A stretch of 64,000 nt of DNA, taken from an uncultured Eubacteriales bacterium. Lineage in GTDB: Bacteria; Bacillota; Clostridia; Oscillospirales; CAG-272. Positions within the stretch are counted from its first letter, which is position 1, and each line of letters opens with the position of its first letter. Below the pieces are notes generated by a model, which did not search any database, had not been told where the DNA came from, and saw only the letters and a program-made list of their open reading frames with translations. The stretch spans positions 67,886 to 131,885 of the forward strand of contig CASGAQ010000001.1 in NCBI GenBank assembly GCA_949299535.1, in the 5' to 3' direction. Positions 52,827-61,258 of the stretch are shown here, piece after piece. The translations under genes and the position numbers were made by a program.

Positions 52827-52865
52827 AAATACCAACGTATGCTTTTTTCATACGTTGGTATTTTT
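52827..52865. terminator. Bidirectional terminator
   Basis: A 15-bp stem (AAATACCAACGTATG and its complement) with A and T runs on both sides between converging genes. Confidence 0.88.
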
Positions 52866-52893
52866 GTGAGTAAGCATTTTTGCACAATATAAT

Positions 52894-53526
52894 CTATTCG
52901 ATATTTTTTATCTTATTCAGGTCAGCGCCGGTTAAAGCTTCAAGATTTGCAAAAATCTTTTCAGGTGACCAATCCCACCATTTCAGTTCCAACAGATATT
53001 CCGTAAGACTGTCATCAAACCGCTTTTTTATTGTTCTGCACGGATTTCCTACGGCGATGCTGTATGCGGGTATGTCGGAAGCCACTACCGAATAGGCTCC
53101 TATCACGGAGCCGTCTCCGATTTGTACTCCGGGCATGACAGTAACATTTTGTCCTATCCAAACATCATTTCCGACTATCGTGTCGCCTTTCAAAGGCAGG
53201 TCTTTAAGATCAGGAACAGAGCTTTCCCAACCTCCGCCCATGATGTTGAACGGATATGTCGAAATACTGTTCATGCGATGGTTTGCGCCGTTCATGATAA
53301 ACTCCACTCCTTTTGCGATGGCGCAGAATTTTCCGATTATCAGCTTATCTCCTATAAAATCATAGTGATGTGTTACATGAGCTTCAAAATTTTCCGAGTT
53401 TTGCGGATCGTCATAATAAGTGTAATCGCCGACGATAATATTCGGGCGTGTTATCGTGTTTTTGATATAGCATATGCTCGGAATATTCTCGTTTGGGTGT
53501 ATTGCGTCAGGGTTCGGTCCAAACAT
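52894..53526 (-). CDS. Vat-family xenobiotic O-acetyltransferase (streptogramin A acetyltransferase-like)
   Basis: A 210-residue left-handed beta-helix acetyltransferase. GPNPDAIHPNENIPSICYIK, YTYYDD, IMNGANHRMNSISTYPFNIMG with the catalytic His, then KGDTIVGNDVWIGQNVTVMPGV and KWWDW line up with Vat enzymes along the whole length from memory. Vat proteins acetylate streptogramin A and give resistance; related CatB-type proteins take other substrates. The gene is alone, with no mobile element beside it, so it may be an intrinsic chromosomal member. Confidence 0.85.
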   Translation of the reverse strand: MFGPNPDAIHPNENIPSICYIKNTITRPNIIVGDYTYYDDPQNSENFEAHVTHHYDFIGDKLIIGKFCAIAKGVEFIMNGANHRMNSISTYPFNIMGGGWESSVPDLKDLPLKGDTIVGNDVWIGQNVTVMPGVQIGDGSVIGAYSVVASDIPAYSIAVGNPCRTIKKRFDDSLTEYLLELKWWDWSPEKIFANLEALTGADLNKIKNIE

Positions 53527-53602
53527 ATTGATATTCCTCCTTTATAAAACATCAAGCCGCAGTATTTGCATTGCTGCTTTTGCTTAATTATATATGATGC
53601 GT

Positions 53603-53638
53603 AAAACAGCGCCAACCGTTCAAGGTCGGCGCTGTTAT
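53603..53638 (-). terminator. Terminator after the EF-G paralogue
   Basis: A near-perfect stem AACAGCGCCgACC/GGTtGGCGCTGTT, followed on the minus strand by TTTTA. Confidence 0.75.
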
Positions 53639-53662
53639 TCATTTTTTCAGTTTTTGTTGTTA

Positions 53663-55738
53663 TCAGGCGCCTGCTCGGTTAGCCTCTGCGATTATCTTCT
53701 GAGATATTGCTTCGGGAACTTCCTCATATCTTTCAAATTCGAAAGTGTATTTGCCGCGTCCCTGCGTTATTGCGCGGAGCTGTGTCGCAAAGTCGTTCAT
53801 TTCCGCAAAAGGAGCTTCCGCTTCAATGACTTGCTCGCCTTTCTTTTCGGTGTGTTCCATGCCGAGAACTCTGCCGCGGCGCTTGTTGATGGCGCTCATT
53901 ATATCTCCGAGCATATCGGAGGGAGCATAGACAAAAAGCTTTCCGAAGGGTTCGAGAATGACGGGTTTCGCCTTGACAAGACCTGATTTGTAGGCCATGT
54001 TTGCTGCTACTTTGAACGCCATTTCAGACGAATCTACGGGATGATATGAGCCGTCGTAGAGGTCGGCTTTAAGACCTATCATCGGGTATCCGGCGAGTAT
54101 GCCCTGCTGCATGGATTCGAGAAGTCCTTTTTCAACGGCGGGATAGAAGTTTTTCGGAACGGTGCCGCCGACGACGGATTGAGTAAATTCAAGTCCTTCT
54201 TTTTCGGGAGCGGAGAATACGATCTTGATATGACCGTACTGACCGTGACCGCCGGACTGCTTTTTATATTTTGCTTCTGTATCCGCTTTGCCTTTTATGG
54301 ATTCGCGGTATGCTATTTTCGGTTTGGAAAGGTCTACGGATACACCGAAGCGGGATTTAAGCCTTGAAACGGTTACGTCAAAATGTATATCTCCCTGACC
54401 GTATATGACTTGTTCCTTCGTTTCGGCATTATTTTCATATTTGAGGGTGAGGTCTTCTTCCAAAAGCTTGGAAATACCGTTTGCGATCTTATCCTCATCG
54501 CCTTTGGATTTCGGCTTTATCGCCATCTGCATGAAGGACTGCGGGAATTGTATCTTTGTATATTTCGGCATCGCAAGCTCTGTGGCGAGCGTATCGTTCG
54601 TATTCGTATTGGAAAGTTTCGCTGTCATACCGATATCGCCGGCGCAAAGCACGTCTACTTCGGTCTGCTTCTTGCCACAAAGCGTGTATATGTGAGCGAG
54701 TTTTTCATATGCGCCCGTTTTGAGATTTACAAGAGTCATATCGCGGCGAAGTTCGCCGGTCATTACCTTGAAGTAAGACATTTTTCCTACAAATGGATCT
54801 GCGACGGTTTTGAATATGAAAGTCGATGTGTTTCCTGCTTCTTTGATACGGAAATCCTTTTCTTCGCCGTCGTTTGTGGTGATTTTTTCGGCGCGGCGTG
54901 AGATGGGACTCGGGAAAGTCTTTACTATCGTATCGAGCAGAAGTCTTATGCCCCAGAGATTTGTCGCTGACACGGAAAGGACGGGAGCTACGGAGCCGGA
55001 GATAAATCCTTTGGCAAGCGCGTCAATCATCTCGTCGTGCGTGAATTTTTCACCTTCAAAGAATTTTTCCATGAGTTCTTCGCTTGTTTCCGCCAGAGAT
55101 TCCGCGAGCATCGCGCCGTATGTTTCAACTTTGCCGGCGTATTGTTCCGGAATGTCGCCTACCTCGCGCTCACCGTTGCTTTTGTAGGTATATTTGCAAA
55201 GATTTATAAGATCTATGATACCTTCGTTTCCGTCGCCTTCGTTTACGGGAATGAAAATGGGGCAGGCGGTGTGACCGAAAGTATCGCGTATCTGTTTGAA
55301 TACTTTTTCAAATTTTACTTCGGGGTCGTCTACTTTGTTTATTATAAAAGCTCTCGGAATATTTGCCTCTGCCGTATAGTCCATGGCGAGTTCCGTGCCG
55401 ACTTCAACACCCGCTTTTCCGTCTACGACAACGAGCGCGGAGGCGGCTACGCGGAGAGCCTCCATTACTTCTCCGGAAAAATCAAAATATCCGGGTGTAT
55501 CCAGAAGATTTATTTTAACATCATTCCACATCATGGAAGCGATGGACATGGATACGGAGAAACCTCTCTTTATGGATTCGGTGTCGTAGTCGAGAACTGT
55601 GTTGCCGTCTTCCACTCTGCCGAGTCTGTCTGTTTGTTTTGATATATAAAGCATTGCCTCGGCAATACTTGTTTTACCTGCTGCGGAATGACCGAGCAGA
55701 CACACGTTTCTTATATCTTTTGCGGGGATTTTAGCCAT
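53663..55738 (-). CDS. Elongation factor G-like GTPase (second-type FusA paralogue)
   Basis: A 691-residue translational GTPase. G1 reads GHSAAGKTS instead of GHVDAGKTT, G3 is DTPGYFDF rather than DTPGHVDF, and the NKVD G4 is intact. Domains II to V follow, with GQGDIHFDV and domain IV KKQSGGHGQYGHIKIVF. These variants are typical of the EF-G-like paralogue widespread in Firmicutes, not of the canonical factor in the rpsL-rpsG-fusA-tuf cluster, which is not in this window. Its job is not known; a role in recycling or stress is possible. Confidence 0.9.
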   Translation of the reverse strand: MAKIPAKDIRNVCLLGHSAAGKTSIAEAMLYISKQTDRLGRVEDGNTVLDYDTESIKRGFSVSMSIASMMWNDVKINLLDTPGYFDFSGEVMEALRVAASALVVVDGKAGVEVGTELAMDYTAEANIPRAFIINKVDDPEVKFEKVFKQIRDTFGHTACPIFIPVNEGDGNEGIIDLINLCKYTYKSNGEREVGDIPEQYAGKVETYGAMLAESLAETSEELMEKFFEGEKFTHDEMIDALAKGFISGSVAPVLSVSATNLWGIRLLLDTIVKTFPSPISRRAEKITTNDGEEKDFRIKEAGNTSTFIFKTVADPFVGKMSYFKVMTGELRRDMTLVNLKTGAYEKLAHIYTLCGKKQTEVDVLCAGDIGMTAKLSNTNTNDTLATELAMPKYTKIQFPQSFMQMAIKPKSKGDEDKIANGISKLLEEDLTLKYENNAETKEQVIYGQGDIHFDVTVSRLKSRFGVSVDLSKPKIAYRESIKGKADTEAKYKKQSGGHGQYGHIKIVFSAPEKEGLEFTQSVVGGTVPKNFYPAVEKGLLESMQQGILAGYPMIGLKADLYDGSYHPVDSSEMAFKVAANMAYKSGLVKAKPVILEPFGKLFVYAPSDMLGDIMSAINKRRGRVLGMEHTEKKGEQVIEAEAPFAEMNDFATQLRAITQGRGKYTFEFERYEEVPEAISQKIIAEANRAGA

Positions 55739-55943
55739 AATTTCAAAGCTCCTTATCTGATAAATACATAGCCGAATCGATATCGGCTGACAATATAATT
55801 ATATAGTAAAATCTCTCACATTACAAGGAAAAAATTGTTTATTTTCTGCAAACAACATAGAAAAATTTTTTGAAGGTTTATGTAATATTTACATAATTCT
55901 ATCATTTTTTTTGCGTAAAACGCGAAAAAGCGCAAAAAATGTA

Positions 55944-55972
55944 TTGACAAGGCTGTTTGCGGAAAGTATAAT
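55944..55972 (+). promoter_or_regulatory. Perfect consensus promoter of the DUF1858 gene
   Basis: TTGACA 55944-55949, 17-base spacer, TATAAT 55967-55972; it may also drive trmK, the Nif3-like gene and cls, which follow. Confidence 0.85.
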
Positions 55973-56013
55973 TATAAATATATATTTCTGTTTTTTACGG
56001 AGGAATTTTAATA

Positions 56014-56211
56014 ATGAAAGTAACGAAAGAATCCATAATCGGCGATGTTCTCGATATGGCGCCCGATACGGCACAATTCTTTTTTGAAATAGGAATGCAT
56101 TGTCTTGGCTGTCCTTCCGCACGCGGAGAGAGCATAGAAATGGCATGCGCCGTTCATGGAACGAACGTCGACGAACTTGTTGAAAAGATCAACGCTTTTC
56201 TTGCAGAATAA
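56014..56211 (+). CDS. DUF1858 domain protein
   Basis: A 65-residue protein with the pattern IGDVLDMAPDTAQFFFEIGMHCLGCPSARGESIE, the DUF1858 (hybrid-cluster-associated disulfide) domain. The C-x2-C pair (CLGC) is probably redox active. It is common as a stand-alone protein in anaerobes; no function is settled. GGAGG precedes the ATG. Confidence 0.88.
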   Translation: MKVTKESIIGDVLDMAPDTAQFFFEIGMHCLGCPSARGESIEMACAVHGTNVDELVEKINAFLAE

Positions 56212-56286
56212 CGATTCAAGAACATGACCGAATCCCCCTTTTCCCGCTTTCGAGAAAAGAGGGATTTCTTTGAAAGGTGAACTATT

Positions 56287-56973
56287 TTGGAAATCTCTTA
56301 CAGACTTCTTGCCGCGGCCGATTTTGTACGCCGCGGCGCATATCTTATCGATGTCGGCACGGATCATGCATATCTGCCGATATATCTGTGCGAAAGCGGC
56401 AAGACGGAGCGCGCGCTCGCCTGCGATGTGAATGACGGACCGTGCGAAAGAGCGCGAAGCAACGTTTCAGCGCACGGACTTTCGGACAAAATAGATGTTA
56501 TGTGTACGGACGGACTCTGCGGTATCTGCTTTACGAACGAGGAAACGGACATAGTTATCGCCGGAATGGGCGGCGCGCTGATTGCGGAGATACTCTCCCG
56601 CGCGGATTTTATAAAGAACGGCAAAGTCCGCCTTATCCTTCAGCCAATGCGGAATGTTCCTGACCTGCGCGAGTATCTGTGTAAAAACGGATTTGAGATA
56701 ATCGGCGAGAAGCTCGCGCGCGAAGATGAGCGCATTTACGAGATAATCTGCGCGGAGTATCGCGGAACATCTTTCCCGTATACGCCGCTGTCTCTCTTGC
56801 TGGGAGAAAAGAATATTGAAAATAAAAAGGAAAACGCGGAGATATTCGCCGCGTTCTGCGACAAAACGGCCGCCGCGCTTATAAAAAAGATTTGCGGTAT
56901 GAAAGCGGGCGGAGCTGACGCTTCATCTGAAGAGACGCTCCTTTCGCTCGTGCTAAAAGAAAAGGAAGTGTGA
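56287..56973 (+). CDS. trmK: tRNA m1A22 methyltransferase TrmK
   Basis: A 228-residue Rossmann methyltransferase. The SAM motif YLIDVGTDHAYLPIYL and the VIAGMGGALIAEIL block are typical of TrmK (YqfN), which methylates N1 of A22 in tRNA. The start is TTG 56287 with AAAGGTG upstream, since no in-frame ATG precedes the SAM motif. It is followed directly by the Nif3-like gene, the B. subtilis yqfN-yqfO order. Confidence 0.9.
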   Translation: MEISYRLLAAADFVRRGAYLIDVGTDHAYLPIYLCESGKTERALACDVNDGPCERARSNVSAHGLSDKIDVMCTDGLCGICFTNEETDIVIAGMGGALIAEILSRADFIKNGKVRLILQPMRNVPDLREYLCKNGFEIIGEKLAREDERIYEIICAEYRGTSFPYTPLSLLLGEKNIENKKENAEIFAAFCDKTAAALIKKICGMKAGGADASSEETLLSLVLKEKEV

Positions 56974-56976
56974 CAT

Positions 56977-57753
56977 ATGGCTAGAGTAAAAGACCTTTAT
57001 GATTATTTGGACGAAAAAATACCGCGCTCGCTTTCCTGCGAATGGGACAACGACGGACTCATGCTCTGCCCGGACGTTTTTGCGAGCGTTACAAAAGTTT
57101 TGCTCGCGCTTGACGCGACGGACGCCGTTGCGGAATATGCCGTGGAAAACGGATTTAATGTCATCGTGACGCATCACCCCATGATATTCAAACCGCTGAC
57201 ATCTCTTTGCGTGACGGATCCCGTGGCGCGCCGCGCTCTGTATCTTGCCAAAAACGGCGTTTCCGTAATGAGTTTTCACACCCGTCTTGACGCTCGCAGC
57301 GGCGGCGTAAATGATATGCTTGCCAGACGTCTGGGGGTTATAGGAACAATTCCGTTCGGTCCTGAGGGCGAGAAGATAGGCAGATTCGGCGTTCTGCCGA
57401 AGTCTGTGGAGTTCCGTATTTTCTGCGGAACAGTATGCGAAGCGCTTAACGCTCATTCCGTCACTGCCATAGGCGACAAAAAAGAGGTGCAGATGATAGC
57501 GCTTCTGGGCGGAAGCGGCAAAGATTTTGTAGAGCCTGCTATAGCCTGCGGAGCTGATGTTCTTGTGACCGGAGAGGTTACATATAATGTTATGCTTGAG
57601 GCGAAAGCCCGCGGACTTTGCGTTATATGCGCCGGACATTACCATACGGAGGTGCCTGTGCTCGACGCTTTGGGCGGCGCCGTGAAAGAAAAATTCAAAG
57701 AACTCAGAATAGAAAAATATCCGAATGATACGGAGGTTTTTGTTGTTATATAA
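56977..57753 (+). CDS. Nif3-like dinuclear-metal-centre protein
   Basis: A 258-residue DUF34/NIF3 protein. Metal ligands lie in VTHHPMIFKPL, SFHTRLDARSGG and GHYHTEVP near the C-terminus. It is shorter than the 370-residue YqfO because the inserted central domain is absent. Likely a metal-dependent hydrolase or metal-insertion aid; the exact role is unknown. It follows trmK by 3 bp and abuts cls. Confidence 0.88.
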   Translation: MARVKDLYDYLDEKIPRSLSCEWDNDGLMLCPDVFASVTKVLLALDATDAVAEYAVENGFNVIVTHHPMIFKPLTSLCVTDPVARRALYLAKNGVSVMSFHTRLDARSGGVNDMLARRLGVIGTIPFGPEGEKIGRFGVLPKSVEFRIFCGTVCEALNAHSVTAIGDKKEVQMIALLGGSGKDFVEPAIACGADVLVTGEVTYNVMLEAKARGLCVICAGHYHTEVPVLDALGGAVKEKFKELRIEKYPNDTEVFVVI

Positions 57754-59286
57754 ATGAGAAAGTTTTTAAGCAAGGTTTTAAACAGAAAAGTTCTTACTAC
57801 CGTTCTAATCGCCATGCAGGTTATATGGTGGGTTGTGATGTTTTCCAGAGCTTCGCGTATCTACCCGAAAATAAACGCTGTTTTCAGCATTATCGGTATC
57901 TTTGTCATTATATATATCATAAACAGGGACAACAATCCTTCATATAAACTGGCGTGGGTATTACCGATAATGGTATTTCCGCTTTTCGGCGTAATTATTT
58001 ACCTTTTATACAGCAATAAGCGTCCGAGCAGATATCTGCGTAAAAAATTCAAAAAATCAAAGGAAGTTCTCATAAAGAGTCTGGAAGGTCAAAATATGAG
58101 GCAGGAAGAAGAGGTAATAGAGCATATGCAGCCACGTGATGCCTCGCGCGCCGGATATCTTCTGCGCTCCGGATACCCTGTTTACAGCGACACTCAGACA
58201 ACTTTCTACCCCTCCGGCGAGGAGCTGCTTCCGAGTATACTTGAAAAGATTTCAAAAGCGGAACGCTTTATATTCCTCGAATATTTTATAATAGAGGAGG
58301 GCGAGGTATGGTCGTCCATACTTAAAGTGCTTGCCGAAAAAGCGAAAGCGGGCGTTGACGTACGCGTTATATATGATGATGTCGGCTCGGTCAGCAAGCT
58401 TCCGACGGGATATAATTTAAAACTTTCTTCAAAGGGAATAAAAAGCGCCGTATTCAATCCGTTTGTGCCTTTTATCAGCGGCGTGATGAACAATCGTGAT
58501 CACCGAAAAATATTGGTCGTCGACGGGCATACTTCGTTTACGGGCGGTATAAATCTTGCCGACGAATATATGAACCTTATCTCTCCGTACGGCTATTGGA
58601 AGGACAGCGCCGTTATGCTGCGCGGTAAGGCTTCTTGGAGCTTTACTTATATGTTTCTGGATATGTGGAACGTCATAACGGGAGCCTCGGAAGATTTCAA
58701 CTCTTACAGGTTTGAAATACAGAGCGGGGAAGCCATTCCGTCAAACGGCTTCGTACAGCCTTTCAGCGACAGTCCGCTGGATGATGAGGCTATCTCTCAA
58801 AGGGTGTATATAGATATCATAACGCAGGCAGAAAAATATGTATATATATGCACGCCGTATCTCAATATTGACGACGAGATGAAAAATGCTCTCTCATTCG
58901 CCGCAAAGCGCGGCGTAGACGTACGCATAATCACGCCCGGCATTCCGGACAAGAAGATAGTATACCGCCTTACGCGCTCGTACTATCCGAGCCTTATTGT
59001 CGCAGGCGTAAAGATATATGAATATACTCCCGGATTCGTTCACGCGAAATCGATCGTCTGCGACGATAAAACGGCTGTTGTCGGAACTATCAATATGGAT
59101 TTCAGAAGTCTTTATCTTCATTTTGAGTGCGGCGTTCTGATGACCGGGACAAGCGCCGTTATAAGCGTGCGCGACGATGCGGTCGAGATGTTCGGCGTAT
59201 GCCGCGAAATAAAGATTCCGTACAAGCGCAATTTGGTGGGAAGAGTATTCGATTCCGTTCTTCGCACTTTTGCTCCGCTGATGTGA
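57754..59286 (+). CDS. cls: Cardiolipin synthase
   Basis: A 510-residue phospholipase-D-family enzyme. Two membrane segments lie in residues 15-90 and the two HKD motifs are DHRKILVVDG (about 248) and VHAKSIVCDD (about 428), each followed by the Gly-x-x-Asn of the family (TGGINLADEY and GTINMDFRSL). It condenses two phosphatidylglycerols. It starts right after the Nif3 stop (TAA then ATG) and ends at a terminator at 59317-59355. Confidence 0.93.
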   Translation: MRKFLSKVLNRKVLTTVLIAMQVIWWVVMFSRASRIYPKINAVFSIIGIFVIIYIINRDNNPSYKLAWVLPIMVFPLFGVIIYLLYSNKRPSRYLRKKFKKSKEVLIKSLEGQNMRQEEEVIEHMQPRDASRAGYLLRSGYPVYSDTQTTFYPSGEELLPSILEKISKAERFIFLEYFIIEEGEVWSSILKVLAEKAKAGVDVRVIYDDVGSVSKLPTGYNLKLSSKGIKSAVFNPFVPFISGVMNNRDHRKILVVDGHTSFTGGINLADEYMNLISPYGYWKDSAVMLRGKASWSFTYMFLDMWNVITGASEDFNSYRFEIQSGEAIPSNGFVQPFSDSPLDDEAISQRVYIDIITQAEKYVYICTPYLNIDDEMKNALSFAAKRGVDVRIITPGIPDKKIVYRLTRSYYPSLIVAGVKIYEYTPGFVHAKSIVCDDKTAVVGTINMDFRSLYLHFECGVLMTGTSAVISVRDDAVEMFGVCREIKIPYKRNLVGRVFDSVLRTFAPLM

Positions 59287-59316
59287 TTTTAAGCTCAATA
59301 TTTATATAATATCAAT

Positions 59317-59355
59317 AAAAAAGCTCTCGGCATTATTAAGACCGAGAGCTTTTTG
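59317..59355. terminator. Bidirectional terminator
   Basis: AAAAGCTCTCGG pairs with CCGAGAGCTTTT, with A and T runs, between cls and the ABC operon. Confidence 0.85.
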
Positions 59356-59382
59356 TTTTGTGATGATTGTTCAAATTTAATT

Positions 59383-60198
59383 TTATCCGAGAAGAGCGCG
59401 GTCGTTTGCAAAATCCGTTCCGCTTGTCTGAGAGAATTTTTCCATGAGCATTTCGACCGTGAGTTTTTTCTTTTCTTCGCCTGCAACGTCGAAGATTATC
59501 CTGCCTTCGTGCATCATTATAAGACGGTTGCCGTGAGTGATGGCGTCTTTCATATTGTGCGTTACCATGAGAGCGGTGAGCTTGTTCTTCTCAATGAGGG
59601 AGTCGGATATCTCCAGCACTTTTGCGGCTGTTTTGGGATCGAGAGCCGCGGTATGCTCGTCCAAAAGGAGGAGTTTCGGCTGTTTGAGCGTAGCCATGAG
59701 GAGCGTGAGCGCCTGTCTTTGACCGCCGGAAAGCAGTCCGACTTTTGTAGTCATTCTATTTTCGAGTCCGAGGCCGAGAGTTGCGACGAGCTCACGGAAC
59801 TGATTGCGCTCCTTTGAGGAGATTGCCCAGCGGAGAGTGCGTCTTTCGCCGCGACGTGCGGCAAGCGCGAGATTTTCTTCTATCTGCATATTTCCCGCTG
59901 TGCCCGTTACGGGGTCTTGGAAAACCCTGCCGATGTACTTTGCGCGTTTGTATTCAGAAAGCTTAGTTATATTTATGCCGTCGACGTAGATAGTACCTTC
60001 GTCTATCGGCCAAACTCCCGCCGTAGCGTTGAGCATAGTGGATTTGCCTGCGCCGTTGCCGCCGATTATCGTTACGAAATCGCCGGGAGCCAGATCAAGG
60101 TCTACGCCGGCAAGCGCGATTTTTTCGTTTACGGTTCCGGGGAAGAATACCTTGCGTACGCCTTTTAATGAGAGCATGGGGTTTTGTGCTTCAGACAT
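59383..60198 (-). CDS. ABC transporter ATPase (TrpZ-like)
   Basis: A 271-residue ATPase. Walker A GGNGAGKST (about 46-54), the signature LLSGGQRQALTLLMATL, Walker B LLLLDEHTAALDP and switch His in THNMKDAITHG are intact. It pairs with the permease whose stop overlaps its start by eight bases. It belongs to the TrpXYZ-type importer group (COG1101-like). The substrate is unknown; tryptophan or tyrosine is known for relatives. Confidence 0.88.
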   Translation of the reverse strand: MSEAQNPMLSLKGVRKVFFPGTVNEKIALAGVDLDLAPGDFVTIIGGNGAGKSTMLNATAGVWPIDEGTIYVDGINITKLSEYKRAKYIGRVFQDPVTGTAGNMQIEENLALAARRGERRTLRWAISSKERNQFRELVATLGLGLENRMTTKVGLLSGGQRQALTLLMATLKQPKLLLLDEHTAALDPKTAAKVLEISDSLIEKNKLTALMVTHNMKDAITHGNRLIMMHEGRIIFDVAGEEKKKLTVEMLMEKFSQTSGTDFANDRALLG

Positions 60199-61153
60199 TT
60201 TCTGTTTCCCCCTTTTTATCTGATTTTTTGCCGCTTGTTTTTTTGATTTTGTTAAGTGCGTTTGTAAGCACCAAAGCGATAACTACGACTATTGCAGTCA
60301 TTATCTTAAGGTCTGTTGTTGGCATGCCGGACCAGATAACTATTGCAACTACAAGACGGTAGACTATGGCGCCGACAACGATTCCCGCAAGTGTAAGGAA
60401 GAAGCTTTTGGTGCGAGAGAAGATAGCTTCGCCTATAATTATGGAGGCAAGACCTATTACTATGGAGCCTATGCCCATATTTACGTCGCTGTAACCCTGA
60501 TACTGGCAGAGGAAAGCTCCGGAAAGAGCGATAAGACCGTTTGAAAGCGCGAGATCCACTATCTTCGTGAAGTCGGTGTCGATACCCTGAGCGCGGCACA
60601 TTTTTTCATTGTTGCCCGTCGCGCGGATTGCAGAGCCAAGTTCGGTGCCGAAGAACCAGTAAAGCGCTCCGATGACCAAAAGGCAGCTCACGATACCTAC
60701 TCCGATGGAAACGGCTGTCTTTGTAAAGCCGCCGTCGAAGAGCGAGTTTAAGAGCGTTCTTATCTTGGAGTATATCGTGCCGTTATTGAATTTGAGCAGA
60801 GAGAGGTTTGCAGTGCCGCTCGTGCCTGTGGCAAAGCTCATAATGTGGATATTGATGGAATAGAGCGATATCATCGTGAGGATACCTGCAAGTATCGGCG
60901 GTATCTTCAGTTTTGTGTGAAGCACGCCTGTAACAAGACCTGCAACGCAGCCGGCAAGAAAGGCAATGAATATCGCCAAAAACGGATTTACGGATTTGTA
61001 TATAAGACAAGCTGTTACGGACGCGCCGAGAGTTATACAACCCTCGCATGTCAGATCGGCAAAATCAAGGACTCTGAACGAAAGATATACGCCGAGCGCG
61101 AGTATCGCCCATATGAGTCCCTGAGTAAGACCGGAGAGCAGAATGTTACCCAT
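60191..61153 (-). CDS. ABC transporter permease (TrpY-like)
   Basis: A 320-residue inner-membrane permease with about nine hydrophobic segments. GSAIRATGNNEKMCRAQGID is the coupling region of the branched-chain/ribose/TrpY type permeases (COG4120-like). It overlaps the ATPase gene by eight bases and lies 105 bp after the binding-protein gene, with a strong hairpin at 61195-61228 between. Confidence 0.88.
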   Translation of the reverse strand: MGNILLSGLTQGLIWAILALGVYLSFRVLDFADLTCEGCITLGASVTACLIYKSVNPFLAIFIAFLAGCVAGLVTGVLHTKLKIPPILAGILTMISLYSINIHIMSFATGTSGTANLSLLKFNNGTIYSKIRTLLNSLFDGGFTKTAVSIGVGIVSCLLVIGALYWFFGTELGSAIRATGNNEKMCRAQGIDTDFTKIVDLALSNGLIALSGAFLCQYQGYSDVNMGIGSIVIGLASIIIGEAIFSRTKSFFLTLAGIVVGAIVYRLVVAIVIWSGMPTTDLKIMTAIVVVIALVLTNALNKIKKTSGKKSDKKGETENV

Positions 61154-61194
61154 AGTTAAAAATTCCTTTCAAAAAATACATGGAGAAATACATG

Positions 61195-61228
61195 GAGAGT
61201 GCTGCGTCTTTTAGGGCGCAGCACTCTC
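61195..61228 (-). other. Intercistronic hairpin between binding protein and permease genes
   Basis: A perfect 12-bp stem (GAGAGTGCTGCG and complement) with a ten-base loop. No U-run follows on the minus strand, so it is more likely a 3' stabiliser or processing site that raises binding-protein mRNA over permease mRNA. Confidence 0.6.
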
Positions 61229-61258
61229 AGAAAACTGTTGTTTTGTTTGACCTGAAGC

